DNA of 64,000 nt from Hippopus hippopus (GCA_946811185.2 OX328109.1:4278001-4342000); one strand, 5' to 3'. Shown: positions 20,637 to 32,224, counted from the stretch's first letter. The notes: a model not told the origin generated them from the letters alone. Translations and numbers: made by a program.

Positions 20637-21351
20637 CATGAACCATACTCTGTGAAAAGGGGGTTTAATACGCTGCACATCTAAAGATAATTATCCACTC
20701 ATGTCAGCCTGTGTAGTCCGAGGAGACTGAATTGGGTCAGTGGGCAAGTCAAAAGACCACTCTATCTGATGGCTCAACAGCCTTTTAGACAAAATGAATA
20801 TTAGCAACGCTCTTGGAAAAGGCGGTTCAATGCATCTCAATGATGCATTATACCAAGTAAATCATATCGTAATCATGGATCCATGAAATCTATTTTGTCT
20901 ACCAACCGATTGAACCATGAGGTAGACTGGTGCTTAGACATGCAGAAAATTGACTTATAGCAAAAAAGTTTTGATCCAAGTCAGCCTGCGTTGACCGTAC
21001 AGGCTGACCGGGGTCGAAACTATTTGAAGATGTATTAAATTCCCTTTTTCCGGGGTCGAAACTTTTTTGACGATGCATTGATTTTCCCTTTTTTTTTTTA
21101 CAGGGCATGGCTCATGCTCTGGCAAAAGGTGTTTTAATGCATCTCCGTGATACATTAAACATATTAATAAAAAAACATATTAATAAATTCCATTTTGTCT
21201 AACAACCGCCTGAATGATGAGGTAGATTGGTCATTTGACATGCAGAAAATTGACCAGTAAAAAAAAGTTTCGATCCAGGTCAGCCTACGCGGACTGGGTC
21301 GTTACTTTTTGCAGATACATTTTGCAGATGCCCTTTTCATAAAACATGGCT
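20637..21351. mobile_element. Cluster of three family B copies
   Basis: A truncated plus-type copy (20637-20802), a minus-type copy (20803-21115) in which the CGGGGTCGAAAC end is duplicated, and another minus-type copy (21113-21351). Confidence 0.75.
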
Positions 21352-21626
21352 CTATATTTCCGACTATCACTGCAGACTGCAACTGAAAAAAAAGAAACAA
21401 ATGTTTTCCATTCTCATTTCGAAAATCAAATGAAATGCAAATAGCTGACATATCATTCAAATTCCATAGCGAAGCAATGTATTAGCATTTATTGCACGAA
21501 ACAGTTTGAACATCAATTAAAAGCATTTAAAATCAAATGCAAGAATTTAGGGCGTGGAATTGCACGCACGCAAATCACATATCTCAGCACAATACGTGTA
21601 TACATGTATAGAGGCTTTAGCGCACG

Positions 21627-21694
21627 ACATAGCCTAGATTAAGATCAGACTGCACAGAACTTGCAGTCTGATCTCGGATGCATACCGTCCGATG
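21627..21694. mobile_element. Family A hairpin, diverged outer stem
   Basis: The core AAGATCAGACTGCAC / TTGCAGTCTGATCT is intact. The outer stem is CATAGCCTAG / GCATACCGTCC. Confidence 0.75.
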
Positions 21695-21795
21695 GTATGT
21701 TTATAGGTCTTGTTTATCTCCGAAGTTCAACCGATAAGAAAGTGAAAAAAGCATCGAAAAGTATTTCTAAAACTGAAGTTCACAAACAGTACCCG

Positions 21796-21990
21796 TGGTT
21801 GTGAGCGTCGCCTTGTAACCAGATGGGTCTCGAGTTCGAGTCTCGATTCCCGGGAGTGGGTGTCAACCTTGGGACCATTTACTGGCCCACACATTCGGTG
21901 TGAGTACTTGTGTAGTTCCCAGGAAGCAGAATCTAGGAGATAAGTCTAAGTTGTTTCTCAATCGAAACAAAGGTGTTTAAACTATTCAAA
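21796..21990 (+). mobile_element. SINE-like element S3
   Basis: TAACCAGATGGGTCTCGAG and GAGTTCGAGTCTCGATTCCC form a tRNA-like head with a B-box. The body contains TTGGGACCATTTACTGGCCC. Only one copy was seen in this window. Confidence 0.5.
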
Positions 21991-22007
21991 CGCAAAATCA
22001 TAGAAAT

Positions 22008-22046
22008 GATAATAATTATTTTATTATTATTATTATTATTATTATT
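22008..22046. repeat. (ATT)n microsatellite
   Basis: ATT tract following the SINE-like element, possibly its tail. Confidence 0.88.
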
Positions 22047-22540
22047 CAATTGAAGATCAACAAGCAGATTTTTTCATGGCATCTCCTTAATTGTGACAAG
22101 TACTAGGCTATGAGCGGTGGGTGAAGCCACTGGATTGAACCGAATCAGACGTAATAGGCCTACTCGAATTAGACCGGGCGAAACCGGATAGAACTTAATA
22201 ACCGGATTACATCAGGTCAGACTTTGTAACAGTTACGATTTTTCTCCGATCCTGTATGGACCAATCAAGTTAAATCTTTACTAAGGCCGCTTATTCGCTA
22301 GTCTATCAGTAAATTCAGTACTTTGATTTGATCTTCAGCAGACCATTTGTGAAGATATTGTGGGAAAAGTTTCCTTTCTATAGATTTCTCCTTTTGCCTA
22401 AATAAATTAATCCGTACACGTGTATTCATACATTAAGCCCATCTTCTTGTTAACCACTTATATTTTATGATGATGTGTTTCGGCAGACGTTTGCAGCAGA
22501 CTTGTTTCAGAGCATAATGAGTTGGGGTGCCATAAAACGC

Positions 22541-23238
22541 TTAACCCTTTACCAGACGACAAAATTTTGGATTAGACCAAATTGAAAGCATTTGCAGACG
22601 ACAAATTAAATGTGGCTAAAATGATGATTTTTTTCTCTCTCTCTCTCTGATAAGGTAGACTAAATGTGGGAAAAGGAGAAAATACCAGTTACCAGCATTT
22701 CCTTCTTTTCCCACAATATTTTTAAAAACCCTTTTCTTCAGGCGCATTAAACTTGAGATTGCGTGGTAGTGTGTTAATTCTTTACCACACAATTTCGAGG
22801 TTTAACAACCCTGAGGAAAGAATACTTTTTAAAACATTGTGGAAAAAGGAGAAAATGCTGGTAACCAGCATTTTCTCCTTTTTTTCACCATGTTTTCTAC
22901 CTTTCAAAGAAAAAAAGCTCTATCATTAGAGACACATTCAATTTGTCGACTGCAAAATTAATGCTTTCAGTTTTGGCAAGTCTACAATTTCGTAGTCTCC
23001 AAGACACTTACCTCCTTACGAAACGATAAAATTTGAACCCCGTCCAAATTGAAAACATTTACAGACGACAAATTAAAATGTTACTCAAATAATAGAATCT
23101 ACTTTCAAAGGGTAGAAAAACATTGTGGAAAATGCGAAAATGCTGATTATCAGCATTTTCTCCTTTTTCCAAAATGTTTTCAAACGCCTTCTCCATCAGG
23201 GTTTTTAAAACTCGGATTGTTTGGTTAAGGCTTAAAGT
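22541..23238. mobile_element. Three consecutive family D elements
   Basis: 22541-22776, 22777-23002 and 23010-23238, in alternating orientation. The middle copy has the perfect palindrome at 22849-22880. The first carries a short (TC)n in its arm. Confidence 0.85.
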
Positions 23239-23349
23239 GCACAAGTTCTTACATTAATAGGCTGTAAACCAGTCATAGCCAGAGCAACAGTAAGTACAGC
23301 GTATACACGATTTAGACTAATAGGTCCAAACAAGCACTTACTCCTATAG

Positions 23350-23583
23350 ATTGTTGGCCGAGCTCAGTAGGTAACGTACAAGTACTTTAAACCAAGGGGT
23401 AACAGGTTCAAATCCTCAGCTCGGCCAATTTCTTTCCGAGGATTGATGAAAGTCATTGCGATAGGATTTATTCCTCTCTCACTCGACTAAACATTGGCTT
23501 GACCATGATTATGGGAAAGCAGCCACGGTGGCTTGAGAAGAATATCGTGTGAAGCGCTGGTAAATGGAACTCTGGGAAAGCAT
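23350..23583 (+). mobile_element. S1 SINE, 3' end lost
   Basis: Head GCTCAGTAGGTAACGTAC, B-box ACAGGTTCAAATCCTC, body to AACTCTGGGAAAGCAT. The GTTAAAC tail is missing. Confidence 0.82.
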
Positions 23584-23724
23584 TTAGACATACAGTTATA
23601 GGTTATAATTTTTAGCTTAAAATGTTGAATTAACATCTAGCACAATAAAAGAATTATCCCCAATTATATTGCTATGATATGATTTAGTGCAATGGAGTAT
23701 CTATTGGTGCCATGCCTGTGCCCG

Positions 23725-23860
23725 CAGATAGGCCTGCAGGAGCCCGCCGAATAAACATGTTCATATTATTGACCAATCACAAATTACCATTTATTCATAG
23801 ACTATATCAATACCATGAAGTAGGTCAAGAGCCTGTGTATTCAGCTACGCCAAAAAAAAT
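23725..23860. repeat. Dispersed repeat J, copy 1
   Basis: GATAGGCCTGCAGGAGCC, AATAAACATGTTCAT, TTGACCAATCACAA, GAAGTAGGTCAAGAG, CAGCTACGCCAAAAAA. Other copies are near 30505, 33040, 38805 and 60480. Confidence 0.72.
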
Positions 23861-24111
23861 TCGATCAATTTGGTAAAAACGGAATAATCCATTATACTTT
23901 CCATTAAGTTAGGTGTAAGATAAATGCAAAAGAACCGTAAAAACTACAGCTAGCTTGCTTCATATACAGCAGTTTTGACACTTCCAACACGTATTGCACT
24001 CCCACTCGCGAAGTCTCGCATTATCTCGTCTGTCAGACACAATCTATTCATTATTTCCATCAAGTCTCGTCTTTATCACTCAAACGCTCTCAATTTCCTT
24101 CGTACCGACTG

Positions 24112-24327
24112 TTAAAACCTTATCCTTCTAAATAAGTGAAATGAATTTTTCAAGCCGATAGTAAAAGCGTGTAAAATGCTATTTCAAACTTTTTTTTTTT
24201 TGGAGAAACTTATCTTCTTATCGGACAGTGTAGATCAAAGATCAGACTGCACGTTCTGTGCAGTCTGATCTTGATCTACACTGTTCGCAAAAGGTCAGTA
24301 AGTCGCACTAAGCAGTCTAAGGGTTAA
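24112..24327. mobile_element. Family A MITE, full length
   Basis: TTAAAACCTTATCCTTCTAA to GCAGTCTAAGGGTTAA. Hairpin 24222-24287. The flanking AAGCCGATAGTAAAAG is typical. Confidence 0.87.
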
Positions 24328-24649
24328 CTATACCGTGCACTTTGTGTACACTTTTTATGATTGAAATAAAAGTCTTATTACGAAAAAAAGGGAGAATTGC
24401 AATTATAGATAGATAATTTTTATTATCATTTAATAGTTGCAAAAGGGGCAATAAAAACAAGGAAAAAAGCTTAATTGAATGCTTTCAAAGCATGTAATTT
24501 GTAAGCAAGTGTGGTAGATCTATTTTCAAGGGAGAAGAGAGAAAAAAAATGCATGTAAATTTTGCTAGCCGAGCAGGAAAAAGAAAGGAATTTGTTCCAG
24601 TTAACAAATTAATAGGAGAATGCAAACAATTTGAGTGAATGTTTCCTTT

Positions 24650-25066
24650 AACTCTTACGAATGGAAAATGTAGACTTGTTCAGATTGAAAGCATTTGCAA
24701 GCGACAATTTAAATGTGACTTGAATGATTACACTTGTCTTTGATATGGTAGAATACAGTGTGGTAAAAGGATTGATTACATGTAATCGATTGTATGGTGT
24801 TTAACTCCGTTTTCAACATTATTTCAGTTATGTCGCGGCGGCCAGTGCACCTATTCATGCTTTCCTGCTTTAATCCTACACCAGACGACAAATTTTAGTT
24901 TCGTCCAAATTCAAAGCATTTACATGCGAGAAGTTCAATGTTGCTCAGTTGATGGAAGAAAAATTAGAAAACGTGGTGGAAAAAGGAGAAAATAATGATT
25001 ATCTGCATTTTCACCTTTCCTATAATGTGTTCTGAAATCTACTTTCTCTGAAACCTGATATTTAAC
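24650..25066. mobile_element. Two family D copies, the first cut by a SINE tail
   Basis: Left arm 24650-24767 (TTGCAAGCGACAATTTAAAT). A minus-strand S1 3' end at 24768-24865 (on the minus strand TGAAAACGGAGTTAAACACC). A second D copy 24870-25066 with a diverged centre. Confidence 0.75.
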
Positions 25067-25172
25067 CCTTAAAGCACCTTTCACAACTAAAGTTGCCTTT
25101 GCAGCCAATGTCGATCAAGATCAGACTGCACAAAACGTGCAGTCTGATCTTTGATCGACACTGTCCGCTTTA
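25067..25172. mobile_element. Family A hairpin, short-flank type
   Basis: TTAACCCTTAAAGCACC, then hairpin 25104-25168. AGCACCTTTCAC occurs on both sides of the hairpin. Confidence 0.78.
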
Positions 25173-25257
25173 TTGAAACACTACATACAAAAGCACCTTT
25201 CACTTTTGAACTTGTCTGTGTTTTATTTCTAGATATAGAATGTCTGATGGGTTTATT

Positions 25258-25412
25258 CGATGCTCTTGGAGGTTATTTGAATAAGATATTTCGAGCCGAT
25301 AGTAAAAAAAAACGAAAAGCGATTTCAAGTTTCTTTTCGCAGGGAGAACCTAATCGGCGTATCGGACAGTGTAGATCCAAGATCAGACGGCACATTCTGT
25401 GACTCGCACGGA
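25258..25412. repeat. Family A copy with half a hairpin
   Basis: Left flank (TTCGAGCCGATAGTAAAAA) and left arm present. The sequence jumps from ATTCTGTG straight to ACTCGC, so the right arm has been deleted. Confidence 0.75.
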
Positions 25413-25525
25413 GCTTTAAACATGCATTTCTAAAAATAAAACGGCATACTTGATTTGATATTGGCAGTTCCCCATTTTGCGTTACCTTTCGATTATGTAC
25501 CTCTTTGATGTCTGACGAAACATGT

Positions 25526-25906
25526 GGGCCATGCTATGTGAAAAGGGGGCTTAATGCATTTGCAAAAAGTATCGACTCAGGTCACCTAGATCGATACTTT
25601 TTGCAATTGGTCAATTTATTTTCTGCGTGTCCAAGGACTACTCTAACTTATGATTATGTGGATTGTTAGACTAAAATGGATTTTATGGATCCATAATTGT
25701 ATGATGACTTGCTTGGTACGAACAGAACAGAACAGAAAACTCATTGATCGACTTGTACAAACTACATCGTCATTACATGGAACATAATTATATACAAAGG
25801 TATTATATAAAACAACAGGCATTAATACATACTGATTTCTAAATATGTAAGTACGGTGCATTACGGAGATTCATTAAACTCCCCTTTGTCAGAACATGAC
25901 TCATGT
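25526..25906 (+). mobile_element. Family B MITE split by a foreign insert
   Basis: The left part ends at GACTTGCTTGGTA (25719) and the right part resumes at GGTGCATTACGGAGATTC (25856). The insert of about 135 bp starts with (GAACA)n and matches nothing else seen. The hairpin is shortened. Confidence 0.75.
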
Positions 25907-26182
25907 AGAACGATAGAACGAAACACTATCTTCCGCCACTCCCCCAAAACGTCGATGCCCCACTGTGACACGCATTATTTCGTAATCCATTTGCATGTTG
26001 GTATGCCACGCATCCGCTTGCAAATGGTTGAGGAATGGGAGTAATGGCAAAATTTGCATGGGAGTACAAGTTACGAGCAACTAAGAAGACACGGAAATGC
26101 AGAGAAAAAGAATTTCCGCTTGGTAAATCTATTTTTAGTACGGGCATCTGGGTGAAAAACTCTCAATCTGAACAGTACTGTG

Positions 26183-26445
26183 CGGTCGGTCCAAATGTTA
26201 CTCGCTGACAGAAAAATGCAATTTAAATTCAGGCAAAAAGTAAACGAAAGATAATGCGACTTGGCAACACTTTACATAGTTTTAAAATTTGTTTTTCTGT
26301 CAGCGACTAACACTTGGGCCGAGCGTACAATAACAGATCATAATGGTCTCAATAATTCCATACTTTTAAATGGTGTGATTTAAATTTAATGTATTTTAAC
26401 ACCCGCGTTGTTTACTTTTTGGCTGCTTCTGGATTTTTACTCTAT
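26183..26445. mobile_element. Family I element with CGCTGACAGAAAAA terminal repeats
   Basis: Inverted ends about 33 bp long (CGGTCGGTCCAAATGTTACT at 26183; AGTAACACTTGG-like inverse ending 26325). About 120 bp of following sequence is also shared with 53800-53985, so the repeat unit is larger than the TIR pair. Confidence 0.7.
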
Positions 26446-26722
26446 TTGAACTTGCTTTTACGATAAAATCTCTGAAAAAAGTGAAAGAGAAAGAAAAAAA
26501 ATGTACAAGAACTATATCAGTATGGGCTAGATTACCTGAACATTCCTACGCGTCAATCTTGTGTAGAAAATAGTTCGCAGAAAAATATATAAAGCTATTT
26601 TACGGGAAATTAAGTAATTTGTTATTTGTACCAAATCTGCTGTATGCAAGTTGCTGGGTTTTTTTTTCAGTTTTTTTCTCTCTCATATTGTCTTTGTATA
26701 CATGTAATGGTGCTCAAATATT

Positions 26723-26958
26723 TCAGCCATGCTTTGTGAAAAGGGGGTTTAAAGCATCTGCAAAAAGTATTGATCCATGCTAACCTTCGCGGACTGCATG
26801 GGTTGACAGGCTGACATGGGTCAAATCGTTTTGGTACTCGTAAATTTTTCTGTATGACCAATGACCATTCTACCTCATGATTCATTCGGTTGTCAGACAA
26901 AATGTATTTTATAGATCTATAGTTATGTGATGATTTGCTTGGTATAATGTATCTCATA
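26723..26958 (+). mobile_element. Family B MITE, right end lost
   Basis: CAGCCATGCTTTGTGAAAAG to GCTTGGTATAATGTATCTCA, then a family D element begins. Confidence 0.78.
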
Positions 26959-27153
26959 CGTCCCTGAGATAGAAGGCTTTTGAAAACATTGTGGGAAAAG
27001 GAGAAAATGCTGGTAACCAGCATTTTCTCCTTTTCCCACAATGTTTTCTACCCTGCTGGAAACAAATTTCAATTTTTGAGTTGCTTTTATTTTGTCGTCT
27101 GCCAGTGCTTTCAATTTGGACAAGTCTAAAATTTTGTCGTTTGGTAAAGAGTT
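26959..27153. mobile_element. Family D element, perfect palindrome
   Basis: The palindrome at 26989-27045 extends to AACATTGTGGGAAAAGG / CCTTTTCCCACAATGTT. The left end is missing. Confidence 0.87.
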
Positions 27154-27567
27154 AAGCTTAGGAAAGTTTTTTCTGGAAAAAGTTTCGTTTGTTTTCGAGA
27201 AGACCTGTTAATGCATTTTTACTAGGGTAATATTTTTAGGATACTGTATATATGACAAAAATGACAAAAGAATTTCATTTTTTTTTTTTTTCTTTTTATT
27301 AAGCTAAAAGTAGTACATTCTTAAATGACAAAAAAGTAACACAGTTTTTTTATGACGTAATCTTATAAAAGGTAGAACTGGCACAGTATTTCATGGTAAA
27401 ATTTAGTAAAAATGAGTACAGGCATTCGCGTTATGATTTAAAGAATTTAAGAACAGTCTTTTATGGTATAATTAGATTAAATGCAATAAAGTAAACTAAT
27501 TTAGTAAAAAAGTTATAATAGTATGTGGGAATTGAGTAAAGAGAAATACATCTATTCATAAAGTAAC

Positions 27568-27960
27568 TTATCATATGATAATTTAGTAGCAGGTAGTACA
27601 GTTTTTCTTTTCGTCATGTGATTAAAGGTATAGTACAGTATTTCGAGTAGTAATTTGATAAACGATAATTTAGTAACAGGTAGTACAGTATTTGTTTTGG
27701 TCATGTGGTAAAAGTATTACATTCTTTTGAGTAATAATTTGGTAAACGGTAATTTAGTAACAGGTAGTACAGTATTTGTTTTGGTCATGTGGTAAAAGTA
27801 TTACATTCTTTTGAGTAATAATTTGGTAAACGGTAATTTAGTAACATATATACAGTATTTGTTTGGTCGTAATAAAAAGGAGTACAAGCCTTCGAGTAAT
27901 AATTTTATAAACGGTAATTTAGTTACAGGTAGTACAGAATTTGTTTTGGTCATGTAAATT
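27568..27960. repeat. 84-bp tandem repeat, about 4 units
   Basis: AATTTAGTAACAGGTAGTAC recurs at 84-bp spacing (27667, 27751, 27835). The outer units are diverged. AT-rich and unlike the hairpin families. Confidence 0.85.
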
Positions 27961-27970
27961 GTAATTCAGT

Positions 27971-28041
27971 CACGTTCTGTGCAGTCCGATTTTGGTCTAC
28001 TCTGTCTACAAAAGGTCGGAAAAGTCGCGCTAAGCGCCTCT
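27971..28041. repeat. Family A right half
   Basis: CACGTTCTGTGCAGTCCG to GTCGCGCTAAGCGCC. The left arm is absent. Confidence 0.75.
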
Positions 28042-28267
28042 GCTCCTTACCTAACAAGAAAATTGTAGACTTGTCTAATTTGAAAGAAACTATAAACGAC
28101 AAATAAAATGTTGCTTAAACAGAGAAAATTGTCTTTTAAAGAGTAGAAAACAGTGTGGAAAAAAAGGAGAAAATGCTTGTAACAAGCAGTTTCTCCTTTT
28201 CCCTCAATGTTTTAAAAATATTTCTTCCTCAAGCTCGTGAAGACACAGAAATGTTTGGTACAGGGTT
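28042..28267. mobile_element. Family D element
   Basis: TTACCTAACAAGAAAATTG to TTTGGTACAGGGTTAA. Centre GCTTGTAACAAGC. Confidence 0.82.
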
Positions 28268-28394
28268 AAGGATTTAGCTGCAGTCAGAGTAAAACTGAAA
28301 CACTAAAAATATTGACATTTTCATAGTGTTTATTTTTTACCCAGTCTCTTTCTGCACACCGACCGAATTCACAAGGGTACACGCACACTTACAG

Positions 28395-28675
28395 ATGAGT
28401 TATGCTCTGTGAAAAGGGGGTTAATGCATTTTCGCGATGCATCATACAAAGAAACTCATCATAATTATGATGACGGATCTATAAAATGCATTTTGTCTAA
28501 AAAACTGACTGAATCATGAGGTAGAGTGGTCCTTCGACATGCAGAAAATTTACAAAAACCAAAAAGTTTCGATCCATGTCAGCCAGCGCGGACTGCGCAG
28601 GCTGACATGGGTCGATACTTTTTGCACATGCATTAAGCTCTAGTTGTCTACACAGAACATGCCTCGGATACACGA
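28395..28675 (-). mobile_element. Family B MITE
   Basis: GAGTTATGCTCTGTGAAAAG to ACACAGAACATGCCTCG. Hairpin 28569-28615. Confidence 0.83.
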
Positions 28676-28795
28676 GCAATTATTTTTATGACATCATTTT
28701 GTAATAGCTACCAGAGATGCTTTAATGTGTAATAAAGATGGGCGAGAAAATGTCAAACAGATAGGCGGGTTGCCAACACCATCATCCAACAGGGA

Positions 28796-29135
28796 AACGC
28801 CGAGTCCTGGTAGCCCAGTCGGCAGCGTACAGGACTTGAGAACAAGGGGTCGCTGGTTTGATCCCCGGGTACAGTACTTGAGAATAGTCGCTGGTTCGAT
28901 CCCCGGCTCGGCCCATTTCTTTCCGAGGATTGATGATAGTCATTGCGACAGGAATCATTCCTCTCTCACCGCTGATCATTGTTTCGACGACGGTTATGTT
29001 GGAAAGCAGGCATTGGCTTGGAAAGAATATTGAATGGAGTATTGGTAAAAGAAACCCGGGAAAGCATAGATAGGTGCACTGGCCGCCTCGATATAACTGA
29101 AATAATGTTGAAAACGGCGTTAAACACCATAACAT
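28796..29135 (+). mobile_element. S1 SINE with 22-bp duplication and duplicated B-box
   Basis: Full head, body and tail. The segment ACTTGAGAA..GGTTCGATCCCCGG occurs twice in the head (28831-28872 and 28872-28915). A 22-bp flanking duplication (CAACACC..CCAACAGGGA) at 28774-28795 and 29136-29157 has one mismatch. Confidence 0.85.
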
Positions 29136-29189
29136 CAACACCACCATCCAACAGGGATACAAGACAAAGTTTGTATGCTGCGTTTTAAC

Positions 29190-29640
29190 TCTTTTACCAA
29201 ACGACAAATTTTTTTACTTATTTAACCCTTTCCCAAACAATCCCTGGTTTTTACGATGCTGGGAAAGAAGGCTTTTGAAAACACTGTAGGAAAAGGAGAA
29301 AATGCTGGTAACCAGCATTTTCTCCTTTTCCCACAATGTTTTCTACCCTTTCATAGACAAAAATCATCATTTGCTTTACATTTGATTTGTCTTCTGCAAA
29401 AGCTTTCAATTTGGTCAAGTCTAAAATTTTGTCGTTTGGGAAAGGGTTAAACCAAAAATGCATGCATTTGTACAGATAAGCCGGTAGCCAAGACCGTCAT
29501 CCAACAGAGAAACGAGACAAAGCTTTATGAAGCGTTAAAACTATTTACTAAACAACAAAAGTTTGGGCTTCTTCAAATCCAAAGAATTTGCAGACGACAA
29601 ATTAATTGTGGTTCAAATTGTTGAATTTGTCTCTGGCAAA
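29190..29640. mobile_element. Family D elements: one perfect, two partial
   Basis: Fragment 29190-29222, complete copy 29223-29450 (palindrome 29289-29340), and a left-arm fragment 29529-29640. Confidence 0.82.
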
Positions 29641-29785
29641 TTAGACATCGCTGAGATTCGAAACAATGACTGTCAAAGCCATAGTGCCACGACAATGTCC
29701 CTGGTATACCCCTGCGCGTAGCATGTACCGACATAGCTTCTTGGGCTTCCTCCCTCCAGCCCCCTCTTAAGAAAATTAAGCATTT

Positions 29786-30050
29786 GACCCATGTTCCGGC
29801 AAAAAGGGGTTTAATGCATCTCTGTGAAGCACTATACCAAGGAAGTCATCACATAATTCTGGATTCATAAAATCTAGTTTGTGTATCAACCGACTGAATC
29901 ATGAAGTAGACTGGACTCTAGATATGCAGAAAATTGATCAATAACAAAATGTATCGATCCAGCTCAGCCTGCGCGGTCTGCGCAGGCTCAGCTGGATCGA
30001 TTCTTTTTGCAAATGCATTAAACTCCCTTTCCACGGAGCATAATTCATTT
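29786..30050 (-). mobile_element. Family B MITE with variant hairpin arms
   Basis: Arms GATCCAGCTCAGCCTGCGC and GCGCAGGCTCAGCTGGATC replace the usual GACCCAGGTCA pair, yet remain complementary. Confidence 0.85.
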
Positions 30051-30221
30051 GTTTATAGTTCAGTCAAATGTAAAATTTTCGGCTAATTAGCAATAGTGGC
30101 AGGGCTTTCTTTTAATAGCTGGCAGAGAATGTTAACAGATTATGAGTACAATCACCCATTCACACTCTGAATTTAGAAATGTCGAAAACTTGGCCCGTAT
30201 GAAATTCACAAACCATTCTAG

Positions 30222-30260
30222 ATTGAGTGTAGGATCAGACTGCTGTCTGATCCTAATTCA
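30222..30260. repeat. Short family A-like hairpin
   Basis: AGGATCAGACTGCTGTCTGATCC with a reduced loop. Confidence 0.6.
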
Positions 30261-30504
30261 AAACTTTCCAATTATTCTGTTTAGACATAATGTCTCAGCT
30301 ACTTATTGATCAAAGCAGCAAAATCGCTAGTCTGCAGTAATTTGTAAAATAGATAAGAAATACTGGTGACGGTTTGAGGGTACTCGTAATCTGGTTCTCT
30401 TTGTATCTGGCGTCACACCACTGCATTTTTCCTACGCTCGTACATCGACAATAGAGTGAACAAGAAATATCTTTAAAAAAAAGAAAGATAGACGGCGTAC
30501 ATTT

Positions 30505-30625
30505 GCCAGCAAATAAGCAGGGACCTTAGAATAAACATGTCTCCATTCTTGACCAATCACAACTTTCTATTTATTCATTTATTATCAATACCAAACGGTA
30601 GGTCAAAAACATTATCGTTCACCCT
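30505..30625. repeat. Dispersed repeat J, copy 2
   Basis: GCAGGGACCTTAGAATAAAC, TTGACCAATCACAAC, TATCAATACC, GTAGGTCAAA. Confidence 0.7.
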
Positions 30626-31207
30626 CTGCTACACTTTAATTGGCGCATCAATTAATGTTTAAGATTACGTAACTGATATTAATTGGAGAAGTCATCAGAC
30701 CTCTCCAATAGTGGTGAGTTTAAAAGGCAGACTGCCACAGAATTTGTTGTCGAAATCAATTGTTCTTGCGAAATTGTTCTGATACACAGTCTGTTTCGTC
30801 ATGGTTTTGTAAATAAAGCGAAATCAAAAAACCGAAACAGGAAATAGACGTCGTTTATTTTTATATGACGAATTTCAGAAAAGATTTATCATATTAATTT
30901 TGCCATGGTTGCAAATAATTGTAATTTTTCATTAAGCAAATAAATCGAAACAGAAGAAAAAATAAGAAGAATTTCGTTAAGAAAGAGAGAGAAGACCGCT
31001 GGATAAGATCATGCGACTTGAAAACGCGGGAAGAAGGTCAAATGACCGTCATGTAAAGCATATTAAGAGGTTTCTACGCGGCGGCTTTTTCACTTGTTTG
31101 TTTACATGTACCAAAATATATTGAAATTAAAAGCCAATAAATTATTTGAAAACATTGATGCTGACCTATCCTGGCTTCTTTTGTAAAGAAGCCAACTTGT
31201 TCTAGTT

Positions 31208-31320
31208 AAAACCTACTTGATACAGTGAAGGTTGGATGTAGTTACGGAATCAGCCGAGTTGTGACGAACGAGTTAGGGTAATACAACGGGTACGTCTGTT
31301 AGAGAGCTGAAACAGAACGA
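31208..31320 (+). repeat. Dispersed repeat T, copy 1
   Basis: AAACCTACTTGATACAGTGA and CGGAATCAGCCGAGTTGTGA recur at 42385-42475. Confidence 0.6.
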
Positions 31321-31454
31321 GGCTAACCATAACCCGTCACATCCGGACGCAAAGTAGGATAAAAACGACAAGAAAGTTATCAAACGAAAAAGAATATTCA
31401 ATAACTGTTTATAAAGATCGCGTGCCTAGTGAAAGTCTTTGAAAAAAAAAATGA

Positions 31455-31685
31455 AAAAAAATAAAGGAGAAAACGGTTGTTATCCAGCATTCCTTCATCA
31501 CAATGGTTTCTACCATTCAAACACCACAATGGTTTCTATCATTCAAACATCACAATGGTTTCTACCATTCAAACATCACAATGGTTTCTACCATGCAAAG
31601 ACAACTAAAGGTTTGAGTAACAACTCCTTTGTCGTCTGCAAACGCTTTCAACTTGGATAAGGACAAAATTTTGTCCTCTTTCGCA
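31455..31685. repeat. Family D element with an internal 26-bp tandem expansion
   Basis: The D segment CACAATG.TTTCTACC..TCAAA is present four times at 31499, 31525, 31551 and 31577. TTTGTCGTCTGCAAACGC follows. Confidence 0.85.
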
Positions 31686-31806
31686 AAATAATAATCTTAT
31701 GTAATCTTATGTAAGCAGAAATGACAACTTGCGTGGAAAGTACATTCTTAAAGCTTTGGTAGGCGTAAAAATTATCCCGATAGATTAGAGACGAAATTAA
31801 GGTAAT

Positions 31807-31926
31807 ATAACCCTTTCTGCGCTCTAGTAGGCAAAAACAGTGGCTTTTGCGGACGGCATAGATCAAGATCAGACTGCGCAGAGCGTGCAGTCTGATCTTG
31901 GATCTATACCACCCGCTTGATCAGCG
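31807..31926. mobile_element. Family A hairpin, CGGACGGCATAG subtype
   Basis: AACCCTTTCTGCGCTCTAG flank. Hairpin 31849-31917 with loop AGAGC. Confidence 0.8.
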
Positions 31927-32007
31927 AAATCTATATAATTATTTAAAGTCTTTCTGAGTTTCACTGGAGTTTATGTTCAGCTCTCGAAAAAAGATCGAGT
32001 AAATGGA

Positions 32008-32224
32008 AGCCATTCTACGGGAAAAAAGAGGCTTAATGCATCTCCATGACGCATGATATTAAGCATATCATTACATAATTGTTGACCTACTTTGTCTGAC
32101 AACCGACTGAATCATGAGGTACACTGGTCCTTTGTCATGTAGAAAATTGATCGATAGCAAAAAGTATCGACCCATGTCAGCCTGCGCGGACTGCGCAGGC
32201 TGACCTGAATCGATACATTTTTGG
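32008..32224 (-). mobile_element. Family B MITE, right end lost
   Basis: Hairpin 32168-32213. A detached family B end (GATGCATTAAACCCAC) lies at 32683-32718. Confidence 0.8.

Noticed and set aside
22541..23238. CRISPR-like array (regularly spaced palindromic repeats)
   Set aside because: The spacing is about 230 bp, orientation alternates, and the sequence between the palindromes is itself repeated. These are three MITEs in a row.
26666..27123. Minus-strand frames of 60-124 codons across families B and D
   Set aside because: Similar frames recur at other B and D copies (for example 29251 and 57744). They reflect repeat sequence, not genes.
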